This document shows positions 13,522 through 21,777 of a DNA stretch of 36,153 nt, piece after piece. Position 1 is the first letter of the stretch, and every line of letters starts with the position of its first letter. The translations under genes and the position numbers were made by a program. The notes below the pieces were generated by a model that worked only from the letters and a program-made list of their open reading frames with translations, did not search any database and was not told where the DNA came from. The DNA comes from a virus, in IMG/VR virus record IMGVR_UViG_3300027810_000028, positions 1-36,153 of that record; one strand, 5' to 3'.

Positions 13522-15221
13522 ATAGTAACAAGTCAATATATCAAGACCTAAGTGACGAAAGAAAACAATTACAAAGCGTAGGTAAACTACCACAATGGTA
13601 CTCAACTTCCGCATGGCAGTTACTAAAAGAAAAGTATACAACGGATAAGTACCCAGACTTATACTCAATCTATAAAAGAATAAGTAACGCAGCATCAAAG
13701 CACATGGATGATGAAGAACACTGGGACAAAGTATTCTTTAACTTATTATGGTCAGGGCATTTAGCATGTAGTACACCAGTGTTAGCTAACATGGGTACAA
13801 CAAGAGGATGTCCTGTTAGTTGTTCAGGTAATTATGTAGGAGATAGTGTATATGAATTTTACGAGTCACAAAAAGAAACAGCGATACTTACAAAAAATGG
13901 CTTCGGAACTTCATCTTATCTTGGAGCAGTCAGAGGAAGAGGAGATTCTATCAGCTCGGGGGGTAATGCTTCTGGGGTACTGCCAGTACTTAGAGGCTAT
14001 ATCCAACTTAGCAGGGACGTTAGCCAAGGAAATACAAGACGAGGTGCGTGGGCTGGGTATATCGAAATAGACCATCCAGACTTCTGGGAAGTTGTAGCTT
14101 ACATATTAAACAATCCTGATGATTGTAATGTAGGTTGGTTAGTATCAGATAAGTTTATACAAGAGCTAGAGAATGGCAACGAAGAGTCTATCAATCGTTA
14201 CCAACGTGCATTAAAAACTAAGATGGTAACTGGTAAAGGTTACTTTGTATTTATTGATAGAGTTAACAGGGCAAACCCAGAGTCATATAAAAAACATGGC
14301 TTAACTGTTAAGGCTTCTAACTTATGTACTGAGATAACATTACCCTCTGACGAGTTCCATACCTTTACTTGTGTGTTAAGCTCTATGAACTTAGCTAAGT
14401 ATGATGAATGGAAAGATACTGATGCAGTACAAAACGCTATAATATTCCTTGACTGTGTAGCAGAAGAGTTTATACAGATGGGTAGGGGTATCAAAGGCCT
14501 AGAGAAAGCAGTACGATTCACTGAGTCAGGCAGAGCATTAGGACTAGGTACGCTAGGCTTTCACAGTTACCTACAGCAGAACATGATTGACATAGAGTCT
14601 ACAGAAGCTCACATGTTAAACAACACTATGTTCAAGGGCATACAGAAGGAGGCTAAGAAAGGCTCTCAGTGGCTTGCTAAGGTTAAAGGAGAACCTAAGT
14701 GGTGCAAGGGGGAAGGGGTACGCAACACGCACCTTCTAGCCATAGCTCCTAACAGTTCAAGTGCTTTGATATGTGGTGGTGTTAGTCAAGGTATTGAACC
14801 TGTATACAAGAACGTGTTTGTGCAGGGTACACCAGCAGGAGAGATTAACCGTATCAACCCTGTACTAGTAGACTTAATGAAAGTTAAAGGTGTATTTAAC
14901 CATGATAACATTGATGCTATTATAAAAGATAACGGTTCAGTACAGTTAGTAGATTGGCTAACTGATGAAGAGAAGGTAGTATTTAAGACTGCCTTTGAGA
15001 TTAACCAAGAGGTATTACTTAGGTTAGCTAGTGTTAGACAAAGACATATCTGTCAAGCACAATCTTTAAACCTGTTCTTTCCTGCTGAAGTATCAGAGGA
15101 AGAAGTTAGCAGGATACATAAGATAGCTTTCAAAGATAAGTATATTAAGTCCTTGTACTATGTACGTAGTGAAGCAGGGGTTCGTGGTTCAACAGGAGAA
15201 TGTGTTGCTTGTGAGGGTTAA
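13515..15221 (+). CDS. nrdA: Ribonucleotide reductase large (alpha) subunit, class I
   Basis: This 568 aa catalytic subunit lacks the N-terminal ATP-cone, so overall activity control by ATP/dATP is probably lost. Active-site residues are present: C103 in SCSGNY, N-L-C271-x-E273 in SNLCTEI, C286 in TCVLSSMN, the LYY tyrosine pair near the end, and a C-terminal C563-x-x-C566 that passes reducing power from thioredoxin or glutaredoxin. E. coli NrdA is about 760 aa; the difference is mainly the missing cone. No thioredoxin gene is seen, so the host must supply the reductant. It overlaps nrdB, and supplies dNTPs for phage replication. Confidence 0.95.
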   Translation: MVNSNKSIYQDLSDERKQLQSVGKLPQWYSTSAWQLLKEKYTTDKYPDLYSIYKRISNAASKHMDDEEHWDKVFFNLLWSGHLACSTPVLANMGTTRGCPVSCSGNYVGDSVYEFYESQKETAILTKNGFGTSSYLGAVRGRGDSISSGGNASGVLPVLRGYIQLSRDVSQGNTRRGAWAGYIEIDHPDFWEVVAYILNNPDDCNVGWLVSDKFIQELENGNEESINRYQRALKTKMVTGKGYFVFIDRVNRANPESYKKHGLTVKASNLCTEITLPSDEFHTFTCVLSSMNLAKYDEWKDTDAVQNAIIFLDCVAEEFIQMGRGIKGLEKAVRFTESGRALGLGTLGFHSYLQQNMIDIESTEAHMLNNTMFKGIQKEAKKGSQWLAKVKGEPKWCKGEGVRNTHLLAIAPNSSSALICGGVSQGIEPVYKNVFVQGTPAGEINRINPVLVDLMKVKGVFNHDNIDAIIKDNGSVQLVDWLTDEEKVVFKTAFEINQEVLLRLASVRQRHICQAQSLNLFFPAEVSEEEVSRIHKIAFKDKYIKSLYYVRSEAGVRGSTGECVACEG

Positions 15222-15223
15222 GT

Positions 15224-15382
15224 ATGTGTGATTATGATATGAAGGTAATACAAGAGTGGATAGATAAAGCAAGTAGTTTAGATAGTGCTTACGAAAGGAT
15301 AGCAATATCACAAGGGTTGGTTACTAGCCCATCCTTTAAAGAAAACTATATCAATCCTATATTTAAATACGAAGAAGACTGA
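15224..15382 (+). CDS. Small protein after nrdA, 52 aa
   Basis: This is the last gene of the plus-strand operon. GAGGG precedes the ATG, which lies 2 nt after the nrdA stop. The product begins MCDYDMKVIQEWIDKASSLD and is acidic and probably helical. The rightward terminator follows within 10 nt. No family recognised. Confidence 0.7.
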   Translation: MCDYDMKVIQEWIDKASSLDSAYERIAISQGLVTSPSFKENYINPIFKYEED

Positions 15383-15388
15383 CAAAAG

Positions 15389-15423
15389 AAAGCCCCAAGG
15401 AATTTTCCAAGGGGCTTTTTTTT
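15389..15423. terminator. Terminator between the converging operons
   Basis: AAAGCCCC (15389-15396) pairs with GGGGCTTT (15411-15418), with GGAA/TTCC pairing further in, followed by a T-run to 15423: a good intrinsic terminator for the plus strand. The other side is A-rich, so it may also stop leftward transcription leaving alkB at 15438. Confidence 0.9.
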
Positions 15424-15437
15424 ATCTTAAAGTTTTA

Positions 15438-16622
15438 CTATCCTAGATAGGGGCGTAAGACTTTTCCTCTTCTGGCATAGCATAACCAAGACTGCTCATT
15501 AATTTTAGCAGCAATCTCTAACTCGCCTTCTGTAGCAAAGTCTCTATCCCATGTTGCTAATTTTTTCTTCATCATCATATGGTATAGAGGTGGAATTAAC
15601 GCTACAGTAAACTCTGTAAAGTAACCCCAACGAGCGTTAGGTGAACCTACTTCATCTAATTCCCAGAAGTGAGTCTCGCCTCTGTCATGGTGGTCACCTT
15701 GTCTACCTATCTCTATAAAGAACCAGCTTGTAAACAAGTTGCTGTTATCCCATGAGTGGCGGTAGTCAATCGGTTGACCCTTCTCTCTAATAAGACCGTA
15801 GTGTTCCATGTAGTTTAACGCTTCTAACTCGAAGTTAGATATTGTTAATACTAAGAACATAACAGCTATACCTACAGCACCACCAGCGTATGTAAACAAT
15901 AGCATTGTTGGTAGTGTCATTGCATACCCACGTATCCAACGGTTCTCTAAAGATATAAAGTTCTTGCCTAGTTTAGCCAAGCGAGTCTTTTCCATTCTGA
16001 ACAAGAATTTTGATTGACCCATGTGTGACAACCAGAAATGTCTGTAGATAGAACGACCGCGTGGTGAAGTAGCAGGATCATCTTCATGTGCTAATTCTAG
16101 ATGGTGGTTGTATACGTGAGCATACGCAAAGTGTGAAGAACCACTTAAACCCATCATCAAACGAGAAATAACAAAGCTGAAACCTTTAGTATGAGATAGC
16201 TCATGTCCGTAGATAATACCGATACCTGCAAAGATACCTGTAGACACTGCGGCTACTGCTAATTCAAGCCCTGTAATACCCATTGTTACTGGTACAATAC
16301 CATACATAGTAGTTGTGATTGCAGTACCATCTACATACTGCATTACACGCCATGCTAGAGCAACTTGTAACAATGCGAATACTGGTAGCATCACGTACAT
16401 TACTGTGTTCTGTAATGTGGGCATGCCCATTGTATCTCCATTATCATCGAAGCCAGCACCCGCTGGATGGAAGGGCATAGTAAGTGTGTCAAGAATAATA
16501 CCTACACCAAATAGTGCAACACCTACCCATACAAACATGCCACCCATTATTATACTTGCTAGCGTTACCAAAATTAAAGTTGGTGCTAACCAGTACCGAA
16601 TGTTGATCAATAATTTTTTCAT
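15438..16622 (-). CDS. alkB: AlkB-type alkane 1-monooxygenase-like membrane di-iron oxygenase
   Basis: This 394 aa integral membrane protein (P. putida AlkB: 401 aa) should oxidise a methyl or methylene C-H bond, typically alkane to 1-alkanol, at the inner membrane. Several hydrophobic segments surround the iron-binding boxes: HELSH (H140, H144), AHVYNHH (H169, H173, H174) followed by DPATS, NYMEHYGL (H274) and RQGDHH (H311, H312). Aligned by eye with P. putida AlkB, eight of nine conserved histidines are kept; the ninth (H312) is Q308, and the glutamate of EHxxxHH is A168. GAGG precedes the ATG, 17 nt after the previous gene, so it is the last gene of the late operon. No rubredoxin or reductase is present. 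A fatty-acyl hydroxylase or desaturase-like role is possible. Confidence 0.88.
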   Translation of the reverse strand: MKKLLINIRYWLAPTLILVTLASIIMGGMFVWVGVALFGVGIILDTLTMPFHPAGAGFDDNGDTMGMPTLQNTVMYVMLPVFALLQVALAWRVMQYVDGTAITTTMYGIVPVTMGITGLELAVAAVSTGIFAGIGIIYGHELSHTKGFSFVISRLMMGLSGSSHFAYAHVYNHHLELAHEDDPATSPRGRSIYRHFWLSHMGQSKFLFRMEKTRLAKLGKNFISLENRWIRGYAMTLPTMLLFTYAGGAVGIAVMFLVLTISNFELEALNYMEHYGLIREKGQPIDYRHSWDNSNLFTSWFFIEIGRQGDHHDRGETHFWELDEVGSPNARWGYFTEFTVALIPPLYHMMMKKKLATWDRDFATEGELEIAAKINEQSWLCYARRGKVLRPYLG

Positions 16623-16639
16623 GTGTAACCTCTTAAGGA

Positions 16640-16735
16640 TTATTTACGTTTCTTTTTCTTAACTGTCATAGCTTTCTTAGCTGCTTTCTTACCCTTCAAT
16701 GTATAAGGATAAGTCTTTCCATTTACCTTTGGCAT
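16640..16735 (-). CDS. Tiny lysine-rich protein, 31 aa
   Basis: A perfect ribosome site (AAAGGAGG) stands a few bases before the ATG. The product is MPKVNGKTYPYTLKG followed by a lysine-rich tail (KKAAKKAMTVKKKKRK). Small basic proteins of this kind recur next to late genes of marine phages and may bind DNA or coat the virion interior; the function is unknown. It lies between the DUF6321-like gene and alkB. Confidence 0.75.
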   Translation of the reverse strand: MPKVNGKTYPYTLKGKKAAKKAMTVKKKKRK

Positions 16736-16750
16736 CTTAAACCTCCTTTA

Positions 16751-17035
16751 CTACCATTTGACCTTTGAAGACCAGTAAGCCGCACTCATCTTCCCCCTTG
16801 CAATGTTCTTAGCATGTCTAGCCTTGAACGATTTCTTTCTAGCTTTTTCTGCTGGACTAGTTGGATTTTTTCCAGCACCTCTAACACCTGCCTGACCAAA
16901 TCTTATAGTCTTAGTTTTGTCTCCCACCTTGGCAACAACTACGTGGCTTTTAGTTGCATGGTTAGGCGTACCCTTGGGGATGTTATAACCAGATACTCCA
17001 GCGTTAGTTAACTTACTATCTTTTTTAGTAGCCAT
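16751..17035 (-). CDS. Small basic phage protein, DUF6321-like
   Basis: This 94 aa basic protein has a recognisable pattern: TIRFGQAGVRG in the middle and ARKKSFKARHAKNI...AAYWSSKVKW at the C-terminus, as in the DUF6321 family of marine phages. Function unknown. AGGAG precedes the ATG, and it starts directly after the large ejection protein gene, so it is a late protein and possibly packaged in the virion. Confidence 0.8.
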   Translation of the reverse strand: MATKKDSKLTNAGVSGYNIPKGTPNHATKSHVVVAKVGDKTKTIRFGQAGVRGAGKNPTSPAEKARKKSFKARHAKNIARGKMSAAYWSSKVKW

Positions 17036-17037
17036 GT

Positions 17038-20000
17038 TTATCTCCTCTTGTACTCTCTTACAACTGAACTTTTCAAGGCTCTAGCTTTCCTAAGTCCATC
17101 GTATTCTTCTGGGTACATTCTTAAATAAGCAAGTTGATCTTCAAAATTTAATCGTTTAATAAGAAGTTCTCTTTCACTCAAGTCCATACGCTTTTCTTTT
17201 ATACGACTTATAAATTCTCTTTTTAATTGTTTAGCAAGTCTAGGGTCATTTTTAAATATCCTAGATATTTCAGCGGTTATAAACTTCCTACTTTTATCTG
17301 TAAACATTTCATCATAGTTTTCAGCTACAGATTTTTTAGGATCTGTTTCCATTGGAAGGTATGTGTTCTTATCGACAGAAAGAATATCTTTTGTTTTAAC
17401 ACCAGCATCTTTCATTATTTTGAAAGCACTTTCTTGTGATTCACCAAGAGTAATAAGACTTTGATAATGAGTTCTTACTTTACTAAGGTTATCCTTTCTA
17501 ATCCTATTAGCTTCTGCATAAGCAGATTGCATTTGTTGTGGTGTAGCATCCTCTGATTCTACTAAGCGATTATATTTTGACTGTACTTGTTGAGCGTTAC
17601 TAGCACTTTCTCTAATAGCAAAGGTAGCACTTCTTTCAACATCAATTTTATTAAACCTTAGACCAGCTTGCCTAAGTACAAGATCCCCCATTTCATAATC
17701 AGGTTCTTTAGCATCCATAGTGTTAATAACTTTATCAAGCTCCCTAGCAAATCCCGGTTTAAAAGATTCAGAAATGAAAAAGTTAAGTTTATCTTTGGCT
17801 ATTAGAATACCTTTGTCTTCATTAGAAATATTTGCACCAGAAGTAGTTCTACCACTTAACGCGCCTAATGCAGCCCGAATAGGAAATGCCCCTTCTCCTA
17901 CAAAGTTATCTGACAATACAGAAGTAAGATTTTCTAAAGGTTTATCACTTACAGCAGCGTTAAAAGCCTCTGCTGCCATTGCATGTGGAGATATGTAAGA
18001 CATGTTTAAATAAGACACGTTACCTTTAGAGTCTTTATTAAAGATTAAAGATTTATTTTTATCCCAATGAGGTACAAAAGTTTCTCTATATGCTTTCTCT
18101 TCTGCCTCAGTAACTCCTTCACTTTCATTCCAGTTTCTTCTAATAGCTTCACCACCAGCAATAATACCTACTGTTGCTGCTAATCTAGTAGCACCTTCAA
18201 CTTGCATTTTACTTTTATTAAAACCTTTTGCTACATCTATTCCAATGTCTTTACCAAACGTACCTCTTACCATTTGTGTAGCAAACTTTGCATTGTTGTA
18301 CACATTACGCATAAGTTCTGCTGTAAAAGATACAAACTGTGGCATCATACCGTAACGTGAAGCTGAACGTAGTGAGGTATTTAATTTATCATAGTTTTGA
18401 AAAGTGTCGTTTGTAAGTCTAGCTGCTGCTAATTTTAAGTCATCACCTTTTAAATGAGGAAAGACCGAGGAAAGAGTGTCTTGATTTGTTCTCCATACTG
18501 CGTACCTTGCTGCTGTATCAGTAACAGAATAAGCCTTACCAAAACCCCCAAAAACTTTCTTTACTTTATTACTCAAGTAACCATCATTTAATGTATTACT
18601 TCTAATATCAGAAGCTATTATGTTAGCATTAGATATACCATACTGAGCCATTTCTTCGACATCATCTAAGAATTGCTTTCTTCCTTTAGCAGTACCACCA
18701 CTAATATATCTACCAACATTATCAAACTGACCAGCAGCTAGTTTTGCACCTTTAAAATACGAGCGTTTAAAAGGATTAATACCACTACCTAGCATAGTAA
18801 TTACACCACCAAAATAGTTTACTGCATAAGACGGTGGGTTTAATACTACCTTAACAGCCTTTGATGCACCAATAGAAGCATCTAAAGCATCAAGAAGAGT
18901 AGTTACAAAACCATTACTTTTACCAGATTTTGTTTCATCATTTAGTTTTTCTAAAGCAAACTGAACTTCATTAGGTACATAAACATCAGGTGTTTCTATG
19001 TTATCTAGGTCTAACTTTTGATAAGACATGCTTTGAGGTATAGGGCTGTTTGAACCTTGTGGTACAGTAATAGCTAGACCTGCTTTTTGAAGACCATTAA
19101 GAGTTTGTATATCTTTTTGCGTTCTATAAACATTAGAACTAAGTTTAGTTAATGTACCTCTAACTCTTTCACCAGCATCAACTATCTCACCTAGGTATTT
19201 TCTTTGTGCAACACCTACATCTTTCATAGATTTAGATAAAGCAGAACCTGCTGATCCAGTAGCCCCTGCTCTATATTTAGCTGTTGTTGATCTATAACCT
19301 TCTAGTTTTTCTACTGCTAATTTTTTAGCTTCTATCTGTATTTTTTTATCTTTTAGTTTTTGCTTTGCAATAGAAAGTTTCTTTGGTTTACTACCACCCG
19401 CAAAACGACCTTTATCTCTTTTAACCTCAGCTTTTTGTGCCTTTCTAACAAGACTTGTTCTATAAGATTCTGTTAATTCTGCAAGAGCAGCAGGATATAA
19501 TCTGTTATCAAACTCAAAAGAGTCATCAGTAAAAGCTTTATACTCTCTAGTTACATAACCTTTATTTTTAGATTTTTTAATCAACCTTAGTAGTTTAACT
19601 TGATCAGCACGCTTCATACTTTTAAAGGCTTTAGTCTCTAACTGCTCTATTAATTTTTCAGTTAGTTCTCCTTTTGTTTTATTAAAAGCATTTAGATCAC
19701 CTTCTAAAGCTGTACCCTTAATACGAGGTGACAGTTCTCCCCCATCTAAAAAAGTATTAATATCTTTTTCTATAGAAGGATCTTTCTTTACTGCTGCTTG
19801 TATGCTACTAGCTAATCTTCCACCTTTTTCTTGTACTGATCTTAGACCAGCAGTGTTGTAGAATTTAGCTTCGTTTGCTTCTTGTCCTATTATTTTACTA
19901 GGACGAAAAGTTCTTACTGTCTTTTGCCACCATGATACATTATTACTATTAGCTTGTTCAAGAGTTTCTATTGCTTGTCTACTAGCAGTTTTCTGTACAG

Positions 20001-20733
20001 CAGCTTGATAAATTTTAGTAGCTTCTTCTTCTGACATTGCTGTACCTTCTCGTACTTCTCTTACAGCATCTTCTTGTGTCATTCTAGCAAGTGATTCGTC
20101 TACTTCATCAACAGATTTACCAGTTTGTTTGCTTATAGCTTTAGTTAGATTAGGAGCAGCAGCACCTAGCAAACCACCAAAGGTAGCACCACCTAGTCCA
20201 TACAAAGCCATGTCTAAAGGATCAGCCATTTCACCATTATCAACAGCAGATATTATGTTAGCTTCTACAACACCAATAGCAGCACCACGTTTAGCTTCTT
20301 TAGCAGCACTACGTTTTATTAGCTCACCAGTAATTTTAGTAGAACCTGTAATTGGTTTAGCAGCACCACCAAACGGTATTAAGTTTGTGAGTCCTGCTGC
20401 AACCATTCTTCCGTAAGAAAGGTCTTCTCTTTTTTCTATTTGTTGGGATGTGTAACTACCTAATGCGCCACCAGCAAAGTTACCTATAATATATCCCGGC
20501 AAACCTGCTCTTGCTACAAACATAGAAGCTGCACCAGCTATACTAATCTCAGCACTAATACCTAAAGCTATATCTCCACCTGAAGGTGAAGTAGTATCCG
20601 ATGGAGTATCAGTGCTAGCTGTATCTTCTTCTACCTCACCATCAAAACGAGCATAGTTATCCGTACCCTCTTCTGCTTTCCATAGCTGCCCGTCATCATC
20701 ACGTATTAAAGTACTACTTATTCTTTCTGCCAT
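17038..20733 (-). CDS. Large internal virion (DNA ejection) protein, 1231 aa
   Basis: This is the longest gene. Size and position after the tail genes fit the largest core/ejection protein of podoviruses (T7 gp16 is 1318 aa), which forms a channel for DNA entry through the cell envelope. The N-terminus is acidic; about residues 55-250 hold glycine/alanine-rich hydrophobic stretches (for example GGALG, GLGGATFGGLLGAAAP) suited to membrane insertion. The middle is lysine-rich and helical (about 450-550), and the C-terminal third is helical and charged. I see no lysozyme or transglycosylase motif, so wall-degrading activity is not supported. AGGAAA precedes the ATG. Confidence 0.75.
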   Translation of the reverse strand: MAERISSTLIRDDDGQLWKAEEGTDNYARFDGEVEEDTASTDTPSDTTSPSGGDIALGISAEISIAGAASMFVARAGLPGYIIGNFAGGALGSYTSQQIEKREDLSYGRMVAAGLTNLIPFGGAAKPITGSTKITGELIKRSAAKEAKRGAAIGVVEANIISAVDNGEMADPLDMALYGLGGATFGGLLGAAAPNLTKAISKQTGKSVDEVDESLARMTQEDAVREVREGTAMSEEEATKIYQAAVQKTASRQAIETLEQANSNNVSWWQKTVRTFRPSKIIGQEANEAKFYNTAGLRSVQEKGGRLASSIQAAVKKDPSIEKDINTFLDGGELSPRIKGTALEGDLNAFNKTKGELTEKLIEQLETKAFKSMKRADQVKLLRLIKKSKNKGYVTREYKAFTDDSFEFDNRLYPAALAELTESYRTSLVRKAQKAEVKRDKGRFAGGSKPKKLSIAKQKLKDKKIQIEAKKLAVEKLEGYRSTTAKYRAGATGSAGSALSKSMKDVGVAQRKYLGEIVDAGERVRGTLTKLSSNVYRTQKDIQTLNGLQKAGLAITVPQGSNSPIPQSMSYQKLDLDNIETPDVYVPNEVQFALEKLNDETKSGKSNGFVTTLLDALDASIGASKAVKVVLNPPSYAVNYFGGVITMLGSGINPFKRSYFKGAKLAAGQFDNVGRYISGGTAKGRKQFLDDVEEMAQYGISNANIIASDIRSNTLNDGYLSNKVKKVFGGFGKAYSVTDTAARYAVWRTNQDTLSSVFPHLKGDDLKLAAARLTNDTFQNYDKLNTSLRSASRYGMMPQFVSFTAELMRNVYNNAKFATQMVRGTFGKDIGIDVAKGFNKSKMQVEGATRLAATVGIIAGGEAIRRNWNESEGVTEAEEKAYRETFVPHWDKNKSLIFNKDSKGNVSYLNMSYISPHAMAAEAFNAAVSDKPLENLTSVLSDNFVGEGAFPIRAALGALSGRTTSGANISNEDKGILIAKDKLNFFISESFKPGFARELDKVINTMDAKEPDYEMGDLVLRQAGLRFNKIDVERSATFAIRESASNAQQVQSKYNRLVESEDATPQQMQSAYAEANRIRKDNLSKVRTHYQSLITLGESQESAFKIMKDAGVKTKDILSVDKNTYLPMETDPKKSVAENYDEMFTDKSRKFITAEISRIFKNDPRLAKQLKREFISRIKEKRMDLSERELLIKRLNFEDQLAYLRMYPEEYDGLRKARALKSSVVREYKRR

Positions 20734-20766
20734 GTTATTTCCTAGAATTTAATAAGTTAGTTTAGA

Positions 20767-21777
20767 CTAAAGATTTTCTGAGAGCCATGTTTTAAAAGAG
20801 TCAAAGTTTGCTCTTTTGTTTCTTTCAGTAGTATCTGTTTGATTTAGTTCATCACTAGCTTTTGTTCTTATTGCTTCTAAGTCTTCTTTGTTTTTAACAC
20901 CTTTTATATTATTTTTTTGTAAGTAGTTTTTTACTTGATTATCATCAGCTCGTTTTGAGCCAGAGTTCATCCTAGCTGCCCTTACAAACATGTCTTCTTC
21001 TTCTGGACTATTCTGTCCACCAGCCATAAGTTCTTCAGCAGATTTATAAGATGTTCCACTAGCATTATTAGTTGATGGTCTATTAGTATCACCACTACCT
21101 TCAGGAGCCTTACCTAAATTTTGAAGGCTTTTGTATTTTTCCGATGCTTCATCTGCTGTAGTCATGCCATTAGCCATCATCTGTCTTATGAAGCTCATTC
21201 TTTCTTTTTCTTTTGATTCGGTTTGTGCTAACCCTACATTTGTAAACTTCATGGCATCCCCATACTGCTTATTTTTATAAGCATGTTCTGCCATAGCATT
21301 AGGATCACTTAACATATCTCTAGTTATACCTTCTTTATATGACTGTCCATATACAGAATCTTGCATATCTTGTGGAAGCATACCTATTCTTTCTTCTGTG
21401 TAGGCTTGGTTTTGTGATATAGCTTCTTGCCTAATTGCATCACTGTAACCTCCACCTTCAGCCCCTGCATAACTTGAGTTTTCTATTCGTGGAGCATCAG
21501 CAGCATCTATAGCAGATTGTTCCATAGCAGCAGTATCATCTTGTGAGCTTCTTACTGCATCTAGGTTTTCACCGTCTTGACCACCTTCACCAAACTTTGC
21601 TTTTGCAAAAGAAGTAAATGCAGCCGCTACATCAAAGGCAGCTTTTTCTGAAGTTGCTGCTGCTGTGTTATCTCTTCTTTTATTTGAAGCTATTATACCC
21701 ATAGTGTTTTTTCTAGTTGCTTCTTGTCTATCCCTTAGAATAGATTCAGCAGTTTGCATACCTAACATACCAGCCAT
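20767..21777 (-). CDS. Putative internal virion protein, 336 aa
   Basis: A polar, alanine-, serine- and methionine-rich protein with low-complexity acidic parts and no membrane segment. It lies between the S74-domain protein and the 1231 aa ejection protein; its ATG overlaps the upstream stop (TAATG). In podoviruses this place usually holds ejection/core proteins (T7 gp14-gp15 equivalents). The call rests on context and composition only. Confidence 0.6.
   Translation of the reverse strand: MAGMLGMQTAESILRDRQEATRKNTMGIIASNKRRDNTAAATSEKAAFDVAAAFTSFAKAKFGEGGQDGENLDAVRSSQDDTAAMEQSAIDAADAPRIENSSYAGAEGGGYSDAIRQEAISQNQAYTEERIGMLPQDMQDSVYGQSYKEGITRDMLSDPNAMAEHAYKNKQYGDAMKFTNVGLAQTESKEKERMSFIRQMMANGMTTADEASEKYKSLQNLGKAPEGSGDTNRPSTNNASGTSYKSAEELMAGGQNSPEEEDMFVRAARMNSGSKRADDNQVKNYLQKNNIKGVKNKEDLEAIRTKASDELNQTDTTERNKRANFDSFKTWLSENL

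Noticed and set aside
13846-14070. Open frame of 74 aa inside nrdA on the same strand
   Set aside because: It lies wholly within conserved nrdA catalytic sequence and lacks a credible ribosome site; a frame shadow.
15438-16622. AlpB/AlkB DNA-repair dioxygenase (the other AlkB)
   Set aside because: The protein is a multi-pass membrane protein with histidine boxes, unlike the soluble Fe(II)/2-oxoglutarate DNA repair enzyme of the same name.
17038-20733. Lytic transglycosylase domain in the 1231 aa ejection protein
   Set aside because: I could not find the catalytic Glu context of SLT-type domains; only glycine-rich hydrophobic and helical regions are visible.
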